Shown piece by piece: positions 19,169 to 27,298 of a stretch of 46,083 nt of DNA. The translations under genes and the position numbers were made by a program. Each line of letters starts with the position of its first letter. Within the stretch, counting starts at the first letter, position 1. Source of the DNA: Paludibacteraceae bacterium. Lineage in GTDB: Bacteria > Bacteroidota > Bacteroidia > Bacteroidales > Paludibacteraceae. The stretch is from positions 1 through 46,083 of the forward strand of contig CAJOCN010000024.1 in assembly GCA_905233255.1 (NCBI GenBank). The letters are read 5' to 3'. The notes beneath the pieces were generated by a model. It saw only the letters and a program-made list of their open reading frames with translations. It did no database searches and was not told the DNA's origin.

Positions 19169-19549
19169 ATGAAAAAAGTTTATTTATGTTTAGTTATTGC
19201 TGTCTTAGGTTTGGCAGCGTGTGGAACTAATGAACCTATTAAGGTATTTGAGGGAGTATGGGATCCGGTAGGATATGAAGAAGTGGATCAGTTCTTCATA
19301 ACATCAGATTCCATCAAAGCAATCAATATCAAAACAGGTAAAACGCACCATCAATGTTATTATAAGGTGTTACGTGATAGTGTGGCAGAGTTAAAAAGAA
19401 GCTGGTGGGAGCCGGAAACGGCCGTAGAGGTGCAGATGTATATAAATAAAGAAGGAATACTTTTTATTAATCCATTTGGCACAGAAGGCGAACTTGCTGA
19501 AATATACCCTAATTACACCATACTAAGGCTACGAAAACATACAAATTAA
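19169..19549 (+). CDS. Small lipoprotein of unknown function
   Basis: 126 residues with a lipoprotein signal (VLGLAAC, Cys18). The mature part reads as a small beta-rich domain (VFEGVWDPVGYEEVDQFF, INIKTGKTHHQCYYKVL). No family recognised. It sits in the RHS remnant region behind promoter copy A and is followed two bases after its stop by the hairpin-forming repeat at 19551, so it looks like cargo of a cassette-like unit. An immunity-type role next to RHS fragments is possible but unsupported. Confidence 0.65.
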   Translation: MKKVYLCLVIAVLGLAACGTNEPIKVFEGVWDPVGYEEVDQFFITSDSIKAINIKTGKTHHQCYYKVLRDSVAELKRSWWEPETAVEVQMYINKEGILFINPFGTEGELAEIYPNYTILRLRKHTN

Positions 19550-19550
19550 A

Positions 19551-19594
19551 AGACGTTCAGGATGCAAACGAGATGCGTTTGAGAATGAATGCTG
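19551..19594. repeat. GACGTnCAGG hairpin repeat, copy 1
   Basis: Consensus shared with 20001-20043 and 21243-21295: GACGTnCAGG, then a stem, a conserved AGATG loop, the other stem arm and GAGAATGA. In this copy the arms are CAAACG and CGTTTG (perfect). Just downstream (about 19586-19612) the bases read NAERVYNK then stop, a further YD-repeat scrap. Confidence 0.6.
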
Positions 19595-19798
19595 AAAGGG
19601 TGTATAACAAATAGACAGGCTTCCTCTCCCCGACAACTTCCTCCGCATGGTTGCCCCTGAGGTAACCCACGAGTAACCTCAAACACCCATCAAGCGTTAG
19701 AGATAAGTTGAAGATAAGTTAGTAGTTCGTTAGTCATCACCATACCCACAACGGTACGAAAGCATGATAAATAAATAACGGATGATAAAAAAATGACA

Positions 19799-19920
19799 TG
19801 GCAGAAATGGCAATTTTGGCAGAAACTTACAAAATGTCACCGAAATGCCGCTGTTATTTAAAAGCGTTCTATTAAAAGTTTGCAAAATGAAAGAAATTGC
19901 CAAAATTGCCATTTCTGCCA
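19799..19920. repeat. 122-bp element with perfect 23-bp inverted ends
   Basis: 19799-19821 and 19898-19920 are exact reverse complements, separated by 76 bases that include two similar CAAAATG words. It is too short to encode a transposase. It resembles a MITE or a large RNA hairpin. No convincing target-site duplication flanks it. A separate perfect 19-bp palindrome lies at 19949-19967. The remainder of 19595-20000 shows no gene. Confidence 0.8.
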
Positions 19921-20000
19921 CTGCAAATTTTAGAACTTTGTCCATTGCGTCTGCATCGGATGCAGACATAACAAAATATCATAAATACAACACCCATCAG

Positions 20001-20043
20001 AGACGTACAGGATGATCGCGAGATGGTCGCGAGAATGACTGGT
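20001..20043. repeat. GACGTnCAGG hairpin repeat, copy 2
   Basis: Same plan as copy 1, but the arms are CGCG and CGCG around AGATGGT. Variable arms with kept pairing suggest a folded site. It lies directly before direct repeat copy B. Confidence 0.6.
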
Positions 20044-20064
20044 AAACGAGAGCAAAGCAGATGT

Positions 20065-20161
20065 AATCCAATATGGAGAATGTCTGTCTGTTAGAGTGAA
20101 AAAGATTAAAAAATGGCCTCCTCCCTTGCGTAATCCAGAAAAAAGCAGTAAATTTGCAGCG
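20065..20161 (+). repeat. 97-bp direct repeat, copy B (RHS tail scrap plus promoter)
   Basis: Matches 19050-19145. It carries the same promoter (TTG 20126-20128, 20 bases, TAAATTTG 20149-20156), which drives the RhuM-family gene starting 28 bases later. The RHS codons inside are orphaned here. Confidence 0.9.
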
Positions 20162-20188
20162 GAAAAAATAAAATGTGTTTATTAACCT

Positions 20189-21055
20189 ATGACAAGCGAA
20201 ATTGTATTATACCAACCGGATGACACTATCCAACTAGAGGTGCGTTTACAGGATGAAACAGTCTGGCTAAGTCAGCAACAGATGGCAGAACTATTCGGCA
20301 CAGACAGAACATCTATTTTAAGGCATATACATAATGTTTACAAGACCCACGAATTGGAAGAGTTGGCAACATGTGCAAAAATTGCACAGGTTCGTTTGGA
20401 AGGCAACCGTCAGGTCATGCGCGAGATACCTTTCTACAATTTGGATATGATTATATCCGTCGGATACCGCGTGAATTCCGTAAGAGGTACTCAATTTCGT
20501 CAATGGGCAAATAAATTATTAAAAGATTATTTACTTCGCGGTTATGCTATCAATCAGCGCTTGCTAGCAGTTGAAGAACGCATGGACAAAAAATTCTCTG
20601 CTATAGAAAGTGAATTAAGGGATCACCGGGAAAAGATCGATTTCTTTGTCCGTACGAATGTACCGCCCGTAGAACAAGTCTTCTTTGAGGGGGAGTTCTT
20701 TGGAGCAAGAGTTCTTTTGGAAAAACTGATTAAGACAGCACAAAAACGCGTAATAATCATAGATGCATATGTGGATGCCGCTACGTTTGAAATGTTGGAT
20801 GTACGTGCTGGAGGCGTAACCGCTGAGGTTTATTCGGATAGCGAATATAAGTCTTTGCGCGACATTCACAATGCCACTAAAGGCGTACAGCCTGTTAATA
20901 CCCATAAATGGTCAACACCTTCGCACGACAGATGGCTGATAATAGATGATAGTCTTTACCACTGTGGTCACTCGCTCAAAGACATGGGCAAGAAACTATC
21001 TGCTATAACCCTTATGGGTACTACCCCGGAAGCGATATTGAGAGAAATAAACTAA
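20189..21055 (+). CDS. RhuM-family DNA-binding-like protein with PLD-like C-terminus
   Basis: 288 residues. The N-terminal RhuM/ORF6N-like part (VWLSQQQMAELFGTDRTSI; IPFYNLDMIISVGYRVNS; FRQWANKLLKDYLLRGYAIN) is typical of 'virulence RhuM' proteins and suggests nucleic-acid binding. A coiled segment (about 130-150) follows. The C-terminus resembles a phospholipase-D-like fold (KRVIIIDAYVDAATFEML; HDRWLIIDDSLYHCGHSLKD), with an HxxxxxxD-like arrangement rather than a full HKD motif. These proteins are common in phage-defence and mobile regions, but the function is not established. It sits between promoter copy B and an RHS scrap, as cargo of the second cassette-like unit. Confidence 0.78.
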   Translation: MTSEIVLYQPDDTIQLEVRLQDETVWLSQQQMAELFGTDRTSILRHIHNVYKTHELEELATCAKIAQVRLEGNRQVMREIPFYNLDMIISVGYRVNSVRGTQFRQWANKLLKDYLLRGYAINQRLLAVEERMDKKFSAIESELRDHREKIDFFVRTNVPPVEQVFFEGEFFGARVLLEKLIKTAQKRVIIIDAYVDAATFEMLDVRAGGVTAEVYSDSEYKSLRDIHNATKGVQPVNTHKWSTPSHDRWLIIDDSLYHCGHSLKDMGKKLSAITLMGTTPEAILREIN

Positions 21056-21091
21056 CGCAACACCGTCATTTGCGAAGACTAAAGATAGATT

Positions 21092-21190
21092 ATGAGTCTA
21101 ACATCAGGTTATTACGGTTATGATGCTAATGGCGAGCGGGTGTATAAACTGACCGATATCAGTCCACTGCGCACCCTCGGTGGCGAGTAA
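21092..21190 (+). pseudogene. YD-repeat (RHS) fragment
   Basis: A 32-codon frame with YYGYDANGERVYKLTD, a clear RHS/YD-repeat signature, ending at TAA. It is an internal or core-proximal piece of an RHS gene, downstream of the RhuM gene. With the N-terminal fragment at 18791 it brackets the cassette region. Confidence 0.65.
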
Positions 21191-21242
21191 GCGGCAAGTA
21201 AGAGTAAAGTAAGAGGCAATTCGGAGTCAAAGCACCGTATTA

Positions 21243-21295
21243 GGACGTACAGGAGGGTTGCGAGATGGTCATGAGATGGTCGCGAGAATGACTGG
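21243..21295. repeat. GACGTnCAGG hairpin repeat, copy 3
   Basis: Contains GGACGTACAGG, a doubled GAGATGGTC module and the same CGCGAGAATGACTGGTAAA end as copy 2. It closes the RHS remnant region, just before the TonB receptor. Confidence 0.55.
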
Positions 21296-21352
21296 TAAAT
21301 GACACCTATTTCAGTATAAGACAACAGGGTATCTCGTATCTTACAGACAGAT

Positions 21353-23893
21353 ATAAAACGTATTCTACTCATATTCTTTTGCTTCGCATGCGCGGGATTG
21401 GCGTTGGCGCAGCGGACAAACAGTATCACCATCAGCGGCTATGTGACGGATGCTGCGAGTGGTGAGCGGCTGATTTGCGCCACCGTATATGACACCGTTT
21501 CTCACCAAGGCACCGTGACCAACACCGCCGGATTCTACACACTGACGGTCAACAAACCCCACCCCAGCCCTCCACTCAATGGAGGGGGAAGAGAAGAAGC
21601 GGGAAGACCGGAAGGGGAAGAGAATCCGCAGGTAGTATTGATCGCTTCTTATGTGGGGTATGAACCTTCTGTTGTCATCCGACAAGAACTCAACTCTTTT
21701 AGTATCCATTTTGCGTTAAAGCTTGCTACGCGGTTGCAGGAAGTGACGGTAACCGGTCACCAGTCGGTGTCTGCGCCGGAGAACGTACAGATGAGCGCCA
21801 TCGAAGTGCCTATAACGCAGATCCTTACTATCCCCGCCATCGGTGGCGAGGTAGATGTGCTGAAAGCCATCCAGCTCTTGCCGGGAGTGCAGAGCGGCGG
21901 CGAGGGGAGCGCGGGTCTCTATGTCCGCGGCGGAGGACCGGATGAGAACTTAGTGATGCTGGACGGTGCGCCGCTGTACAATATCAACCATGCCTTGGGT
22001 ATGTTCTCCGTCTTCAATGCCGACGCGATTAAGAACGTGACGCTCTACAAAGGCAATTTCCCTGCGCGTTTCGGCTCAAGGCTCAGTTCAGTCATCGATG
22101 TATGGCAGAAAGACGGCAACAACACATTCTGGCACGGCGGCATAACCGTGGGACTGATTGCCAGCAAAATCAGTGTGGAAGGCCCCATCTTCAGCAAAGC
22201 GCAGTTGGACAGCCTGAAAGCCGGTCACTCGCCTCGCGCCAAGACGACTTTCAACATCTCCGCACGAAGAACCTATTTCGACCTGCTGACCTCTCCTATT
22301 ATTGCTACTGTCGCTGCGACCGAAGGGATGTCTCTTTGGGCAGGGTATTATTTCTATGACATCAATGCCAAGCTGAGCCATACTTTCTCCGACAAAGACC
22401 GGTTGAGCGTAGGCATCTACAGCGGCTCCGACGTAGAGTACCTACGGATGCGCCGGAAAGATACATACACCGGCAGCCGTGAGGAAATGCAGATGGGTAT
22501 GCGCTACGCCTGGGGTAACACACTTGCCGCGATAGACTGGCAGCACACGGTCAATCACCAACTCTTTCTCAACACACGGGTGTATTACAGCGGCTACCGC
22601 AGCAGGCTGGGTCAATCCATGAACATGAAGAACATGGATGATACGGAAGCGCGTTTTGACCAACAGATGGGCTACAACAGTCAGATCAACGATGCGTCCG
22701 TCTCCTCCAAGTTGGAATACACTCCCAACCAGAAACACAAAGTGCAAGCCGGGCTGGAATATATCTTCCATCATTTCCAACCCTCCGTACAAAACACCAT
22801 GGTGTATTCCACAAGCGACTCCTCCGCATCCACCCTCAACATGGATACCACGATCGGCAACCAAGCCCTTTACGGGCATGAGGTGGCGGCGTACATAGAG
22901 GACACGTGGAGCCCGACCGGTTGGTTCAGGCTGAACTACGGTGCCCGGTTCAGCATGTACGGCATCCGCGGCAAAGTCTATCCGTCGTTCGAACCGCGGG
23001 TAGGCATGCGGTTTCTGGTACACAAGGATGTAGCAATCAAAGCGAGTTATTCATACATGAGCCAGTACGTACACCTGCTGAGTAACAGTTCGCTCTCGCT
23101 GCCGAGCGACATGTGGGTGCCGGTGACGCATGACATACCGCCGATGCGCTCCATGCAAGTAGCCGCAGGCATCAGTTATAACATCCTCGGACAAGTGGAA
23201 CTGAGCGTGGAGGGGTACTACAAACGGTCGCTGAACCTGATCGAATACAAGGAAGGCGCGTCGTATATGGGCTATTCGGCGGACTGGGAGAGCAAAGTGA
23301 CCTTAGGCAACGGCTGGAGCTACGGCGTGGAGTTTCTGGCACAACGCAAAGTAGGTCCCGTAACGGGCTGGATTGGCTACACGTGGAGCCGTACGATGCG
23401 GCAGTTTGACGAGATCAACTACGGCAAGCCGTTCCACGCCAAGTACGACCGCGAGCACGACCTGAGTATCACGCTGCAATACCAAATCACGCCGCGGATA
23501 GATGTAGCCGGCACATGGGTCTATGCAACCGGCAACCGCGGCACACTCGTGACGCAGACCTATACAGACCCCACCATGAGCAGCGAAACGGTCATTGAGT
23601 ACTTCGGCGAACGAAACGGATATACTCTGCCCGACTACCACAGATTGGATCTCTCCTTCAATTTCCATTTCCCGCACAAGCGGTCGGAGAACGGCAAGAA
23701 TGGCAAAGTGGATGGCAATTACGGCAAAGGCGGCTGGCTGCGGCATGCCGAGCATGTCCTCAATGTGAGCTGCTACAACGTCTATTGCAAGATGAATCCG
23801 ATGTTCGTTGAGATGGATCCGTATAGCGGCAAGATGTACCAGATTAGTATGTTCCCTATACTACCGAGTATCAGTTATATGTTTAAGTTCTAA
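21353..23893 (+). CDS. TonB-dependent outer-membrane receptor with carboxypeptidase-regulatory-like N-domain
   Basis: About 846 residues. A complete signal peptide (KRILLIFFCFACAGLALAQ) is encoded in frame, but its first codon is ATA (21353) and no ATG, GTG or TTG precedes it before the in-frame stop at 21317. The first standard start, TTG 21398, falls inside the signal peptide. After it come a CarbopepD_reg-like domain (ITISGYVTDAASGERL, IASYVGYEP), a plug domain (LLPGVQSGGEGSAGLYVRGG) and a 22-strand-type barrel ending in MFKF. Residues encoded by about 21555-21630 are an in-frame palindromic insert (PSPPLNGGGREE). It transports an unknown ligand with TonB energy. It is followed one base later by a DUF4249 lipoprotein, its usual partner. 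Confidence 0.85.
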   Translation: MKRILLIFFCFACAGLALAQRTNSITISGYVTDAASGERLICATVYDTVSHQGTVTNTAGFYTLTVNKPHPSPPLNGGGREEAGRPEGEENPQVVLIASYVGYEPSVVIRQELNSFSIHFALKLATRLQEVTVTGHQSVSAPENVQMSAIEVPITQILTIPAIGGEVDVLKAIQLLPGVQSGGEGSAGLYVRGGGPDENLVMLDGAPLYNINHALGMFSVFNADAIKNVTLYKGNFPARFGSRLSSVIDVWQKDGNNTFWHGGITVGLIASKISVEGPIFSKAQLDSLKAGHSPRAKTTFNISARRTYFDLLTSPIIATVAATEGMSLWAGYYFYDINAKLSHTFSDKDRLSVGIYSGSDVEYLRMRRKDTYTGSREEMQMGMRYAWGNTLAAIDWQHTVNHQLFLNTRVYYSGYRSRLGQSMNMKNMDDTEARFDQQMGYNSQINDASVSSKLEYTPNQKHKVQAGLEYIFHHFQPSVQNTMVYSTSDSSASTLNMDTTIGNQALYGHEVAAYIEDTWSPTGWFRLNYGARFSMYGIRGKVYPSFEPRVGMRFLVHKDVAIKASYSYMSQYVHLLSNSSLSLPSDMWVPVTHDIPPMRSMQVAAGISYNILGQVELSVEGYYKRSLNLIEYKEGASYMGYSADWESKVTLGNGWSYGVEFLAQRKVGPVTGWIGYTWSRTMRQFDEINYGKPFHAKYDREHDLSITLQYQITPRIDVAGTWVYATGNRGTLVTQTYTDPTMSSETVIEYFGERNGYTLPDYHRLDLSFNFHFPHKRSENGKNGKVDGNYGKGGWLRHAEHVLNVSCYNVYCKMNPMFVEMDPYSGKMYQISMFPILPSISYMFKF

Positions 23894-23894
23894 G

Positions 23895-24941
23895 ATGAAA
23901 CGATATTTCCACATAATATGGTTATTGGCTGCTTTCGTGAGCCTCAGCGGTTGCAGGGACATGTTTTACCGCGAAGTGGATTTCACGGTAGAGGGCGAGC
24001 AGGAGAAGCTGGTGGTGAACAGCAAGTGCGAGATAAATAAGTACAGCTTTTTCCTTACCGTCACCCATTCAAAGATTGCCACGGATAGCCGTATCCGTCC
24101 AGACAGTTTGTTCGTGAACGATGCCCGGGTGAGCGTGCGGGTCAATAGCGACAAGTGGCAGAACTTGTACAATACTACCGGCAGGGTTGGCTATGCCTTT
24201 CCTGACTCCGCCGACACAAGGAAAGGGCTTGTCTTATCTCCTCTGGACACCGTAGATATCCATGTGACGCATGCCGTTTACCCGCCGGCTCATGTGCGGC
24301 AGGTGGTGCCAGGGCAAGTGAACGCACGTATCGTACAAACGACACCTATGCAGGAAGGGTGGATGGGTATAGTTCTGGAGATTGACCCTTATCACGGCAA
24401 TACGGACGACGTGATCGGTATCACTATTCAGGGCGGACAAATGCTAATGAGAAACAAGACGAGCAACGACACCACCCATCTTGATCTTGGTTTTCTTTAT
24501 TCCACGGACCCTATTTTCAGTTATCTGGACAATATCCGGATAGAGAGCTATTACGGCGGAACGGGATCGCTTCACCTCTTTCTGCCGTCGTCCGCAGTCC
24601 AAAAGCCGTTGCGGGTGAGTCTTATTGCAGACGGGCTATGGCGCAACCAAAGAGAGTCAAGAGACCATTATGCGCCTGTCGGTGTGAGTGATCTCAAACT
24701 CGAAGTCAGCGCACACACAGCCGACAGCTATCGCTATACACAATACTGGCTGAATACACAGGTCGTAAGGATGAATCCGCCATACGGCATTCCCGTCAAT
24801 AACAGTGATTTCATGCAGGAGATATTAGAAGAGATAGCCGGCGCGTTGGGCGGTCAGGAACCGGTACCTGCCATCAGCAATGTGGAGGGAGGATTCGGCT
24901 GCGTGCGGTTGTACACCACGACGGTGGTTGAGCAACATTAG
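23895..24941 (+). CDS. DUF4249-family lipoprotein
   Basis: 348 residues with lipobox SLSGC (Cys20) and DUF4249-like sequence (VDFTVEGEQEKLVVNS; late NSDFMQEILEEIAGALG). DUF4249 lipoproteins commonly sit beside TonB-dependent receptors in Bacteroidota, where they may act as a surface or periplasmic accessory; the exact role is not known. ATG 23895 lies one base after the receptor stop, so the two are co-translated. The end overlaps convergent xseB by 4 bp. Confidence 0.82.
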   Translation: MKRYFHIIWLLAAFVSLSGCRDMFYREVDFTVEGEQEKLVVNSKCEINKYSFFLTVTHSKIATDSRIRPDSLFVNDARVSVRVNSDKWQNLYNTTGRVGYAFPDSADTRKGLVLSPLDTVDIHVTHAVYPPAHVRQVVPGQVNARIVQTTPMQEGWMGIVLEIDPYHGNTDDVIGITIQGGQMLMRNKTSNDTTHLDLGFLYSTDPIFSYLDNIRIESYYGGTGSLHLFLPSSAVQKPLRVSLIADGLWRNQRESRDHYAPVGVSDLKLEVSAHTADSYRYTQYWLNTQVVRMNPPYGIPVNNSDFMQEILEEIAGALGGQEPVPAISNVEGGFGCVRLYTTTVVEQH

Positions 24942-25093
24942 ATATTGGTTTGCGCGAGTTCCTCCTTGCACGCTTTCAGGAGCGCAGTAGCCTCAGCGGC
25001 GAGGCGTTGGTATTCGTCCATGGAGATAGCCTCGGAGGCTTCAAGTTGCGCGATGATGGCTTCCGCCTTCTTTATATTTTCATCGAATGTCAT
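24938..25093 (-). CDS. xseB: Exodeoxyribonuclease VII small subunit
   Basis: A 51-residue protein (MTFDENIKKAEAIIAQLEAS, SMDEYQRLAAEATALLKACKEEL) matching the two-helix XseB pattern. It pairs with XseA to degrade single-stranded DNA. Slightly shorter than typical XseB (60-80). No xseA is adjacent; it lies 11 bases after the sugar transferase, at the end of the tsaC-sugar transferase operon. Confidence 0.75.
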   Translation of the reverse strand: MTFDENIKKAEAIIAQLEASEAISMDEYQRLAAEATALLKACKEELAQTNI

Positions 25094-25104
25094 AGGCTGT
25101 ATCG

Positions 25105-26376
25105 TTATTTTCCTTTTCCGTTCACAATCACGCCGATGGTGAAGAAAAGAATCTTGAGGTCCAGCAGAAGCGACATATTCTCTATATAGACGATATCGCA
25201 GTTGAGGCGCTCGATCATCTTCTCCATCGTATCGGTATAGCCCACGCGAATAGGTCCCCAGGAAGTGAGCCCCGGACGGACTTTATAGAGCAGGCAGTAA
25301 TAAGGCGCTTCCTGCATGATCTGTTTGATGAAATACGGACGCTCAGGCCTCGGTCCCACCACCGACATATCGCCACGGAGGATATTCCACAGCTGCGGCA
25401 GTTCGTCCAGACGGTATTTTCGGAGCCGTTTGCCCACTTTGGTGATACGCGGGTCACCGTCCTCCGTGAGATGCGGCACTCCGTCCTCCTCGGCATGGTC
25501 GATCATCGTACGGAACTTATAGATACGGAACGGCAGACCGTACATCCCGATACGCTCCTGGCTATAGATAACCGGACCGCGAGAGGAGAGTTTGACCTGC
25601 AGCGCAATAATTGCCAGTACAGGAGAGAGGATGATCATTCCGAGAAGCGATGCAGTGATGTCAAACGCCCGCTTGATACAGAGCTCGGAGTCCGTCATGT
25701 GGTACTCCGTGATACGGATGAGGGATGGTCTGTCGATATGCCCGATACGCGCGGCACCCGTAAGCATATCATAGACGCGCGGCACCATACTGATCTCGCA
25801 TGAGAGTGGGTATAATTTGGCTATCAACGCATATAAATCACGGTCGGTATAGCCTTCCGGCAGATCAATGATCACTTCGTCCTGTTCTCCGGTCACCAGT
25901 TGCTCCGCCTCCGCCATCGAATGGATGGTTCTCGTACGCATGATACCCCGCCGGCGGGAGAAGAGAGTGATGGTCAGACGGGGAATATAACTGAGTATGA
26001 ACTGCAGCCCGAAGAGCACACCCAGCGAAGCCAGATAGCGGTTATACGTATCTACCGTATCATCGATGATGATGATAAAGAAGAACAGCAGCGAGATAAC
26101 AGCTGCGGAGATCAACGTGCGCAAGAACTCCCGCCAGAGCGGTTTCTGGAAAGGTCTCAGGTAGTATCCGGAGAGGTAATAGACTATCAGGCAGACTACC
26201 GGATAGACCACCAGCGGCAGCCAGAAACTGAAAGCCGGCATCAGCACATCGTCCAGCAACTCCATACGCCCGTCATAGACCATCCAGCGGAAGCCTAAGA
26301 AACACAGCCACACCAGTTCGCTACTGATGAGGTCCGCCAAGATGTACCATAATTGCTGTTTGCGCCGTAGAGTCAT
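25105..26376 (-). CDS. Polyprenyl glycosyl-1-phosphate transferase (WbaP/WcaJ-type sugar transferase)
   Basis: 423 residues: four N-terminal transmembrane helices (about 1-140), a soluble Rossmann-like segment, another membrane segment (KRAFDITASLLGMIILSPV, about 235), and the catalytic PssE domain with YKFRTM, YRLDELPQLWNIL, DMSVVGPRPERP and the LTSWGPIRVGY end. It transfers sugar-1-phosphate to undecaprenyl phosphate, starting capsule, exopolysaccharide or A-LPS-type glycan synthesis. Other glycan genes are not clustered here. It lies 37 bp after tsaC, the gap being a permuted 'acaaagtac' repeat. Confidence 0.92.
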   Translation of the reverse strand: MTLRRKQQLWYILADLISSELVWLCFLGFRWMVYDGRMELLDDVLMPAFSFWLPLVVYPVVCLIVYYLSGYYLRPFQKPLWREFLRTLISAAVISLLFFFIIIIDDTVDTYNRYLASLGVLFGLQFILSYIPRLTITLFSRRRGIMRTRTIHSMAEAEQLVTGEQDEVIIDLPEGYTDRDLYALIAKLYPLSCEISMVPRVYDMLTGAARIGHIDRPSLIRITEYHMTDSELCIKRAFDITASLLGMIILSPVLAIIALQVKLSSRGPVIYSQERIGMYGLPFRIYKFRTMIDHAEEDGVPHLTEDGDPRITKVGKRLRKYRLDELPQLWNILRGDMSVVGPRPERPYFIKQIMQEAPYYCLLYKVRPGLTSWGPIRVGYTDTMEKMIERLNCDIVYIENMSLLLDLKILFFTIGVIVNGKGK

Positions 26377-26413
26377 AAGTTAATGTACAAAGGGACAAAG
26401 TACAATGTACCAT

Positions 26414-27037
26414 TTATTCCCGGATGATTATAAAGGTGTTATCTGCGTTTACTTTGATAATTGTACTGGGTTCGTGCGGTGTCTCATCGTCCCGGCGGAA
26501 ACGGCAGACATAGTCCACGCCGTTGATGATCTCGGGCGAGATCTCCCGGAAGAAATGCGCCGTGGGCTCTCCGCTGATGTTCGCCGAAGTGGAGACGAGC
26601 GGGTGCTTGAGTTGGGCGCAGAGGGCATTGCTGAAGGGCTCTTTAGTGATCCGGATACCTATGGAACCATCCTCCGCAATCAGGTTAGGCGCCAGATTAC
26701 GGGCGTTGGGATAGATGATGGTGAGTGGCTTTTGCGTTTCAAACCCCTCCCCATCCTTCCCTTTAAGGGAGGGAGAATCCTCTGCGGTAGAGGTCTCCAA
26801 AAGCATTTCTGCAGTCTCTGTAACCTGGGCATAAAAGTCTAGGATTGCCTCGGAATGGACAAGCATCAGCATGGACTTAGTATCTTCGCGCCGTTTGAGG
26901 GCGTAAATACGTTTAACCGCCTCCGGGTTGGTGGCATCACATCCGATTCCCCAGACCGTGTCCGTGGGATACAATATTACTCCGCCCGCACGCAACACGC
27001 GCAACGCCTCTTGTAAATCTTCCTTCTCGTATCGCAT
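26414..27037 (-). CDS. L-threonylcarbamoyladenylate synthase (TsaC/Sua5 family)
   Basis: It makes threonylcarbamoyl-AMP for the t6A37 tRNA modification. The 207-residue product shows LRAGGVILYPTDTVWGIGCD, the KRREDTKSM block and HPLVSTSANISGEPT. ATG 27037 is chosen because the predicted promoter (-7 at 27063-27056) places transcription start near 27050, excluding the earlier ATG at 27058. An in-frame palindromic insert (about 26735-26790, SPSLKGKDGEGF) lies between conserved blocks. First gene of the tsaC-sugar transferase-xseB operon. Confidence 0.92.
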   Translation of the reverse strand: MRYEKEDLQEALRVLRAGGVILYPTDTVWGIGCDATNPEAVKRIYALKRREDTKSMLMLVHSEAILDFYAQVTETAEMLLETSTAEDSPSLKGKDGEGFETQKPLTIIYPNARNLAPNLIAEDGSIGIRITKEPFSNALCAQLKHPLVSTSANISGEPTAHFFREISPEIINGVDYVCRFRRDDETPHEPSTIIKVNADNTFIIIRE

Positions 27038-27055
27038 AAATGCACAATTTGGGTA

Positions 27056-27086
27056 CAAAATTACTACAAAAGTGGCGTATGACCAA
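27056..27086 (-). promoter_or_regulatory. Promoter of tsaC
   Basis: Minus strand TTG (27086-27084), 20 bases, TAATTTTG (27063-27056), 18 bases before the chosen ATG. Confidence 0.75.
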
Positions 27087-27136
27087 AGAAAAAGTATAAA
27101 AAATGGTGATTTTTATGAAAAAATAGGCTCAATATT

Positions 27137-27167
27137 TGTGTATTTGGAAAAATTGTAGTAATTTTGT
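27137..27167 (+). promoter_or_regulatory. Promoter of pckA
   Basis: TTG 27137-27139, 20 bases with TGTAG before the -7, TAATTTTG 27160-27167. It leaves a roughly 125-base 5' UTR (27174-27298) holding GC-rich partially self-complementary GCGC/GCAC words, a possible regulatory leader without a recognised family. Confidence 0.75.
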
Positions 27168-27298
27168 AGCCCCTTAAGTAGCGCGCGCACATTTATCGCA
27201 CTCGCACGTGTGTAAAAAGTGTAGAATGCACGCAAGGGAAGGTGCAAAAAGAACAATTAAACAAAAACATACATAAAACAAATAAAATTAATACAACA

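Noticed and set aside
19730..19969. 79-codon minus-strand frame
   Set aside because: Made largely of the inverted-repeat element; no promoter or family resemblance.
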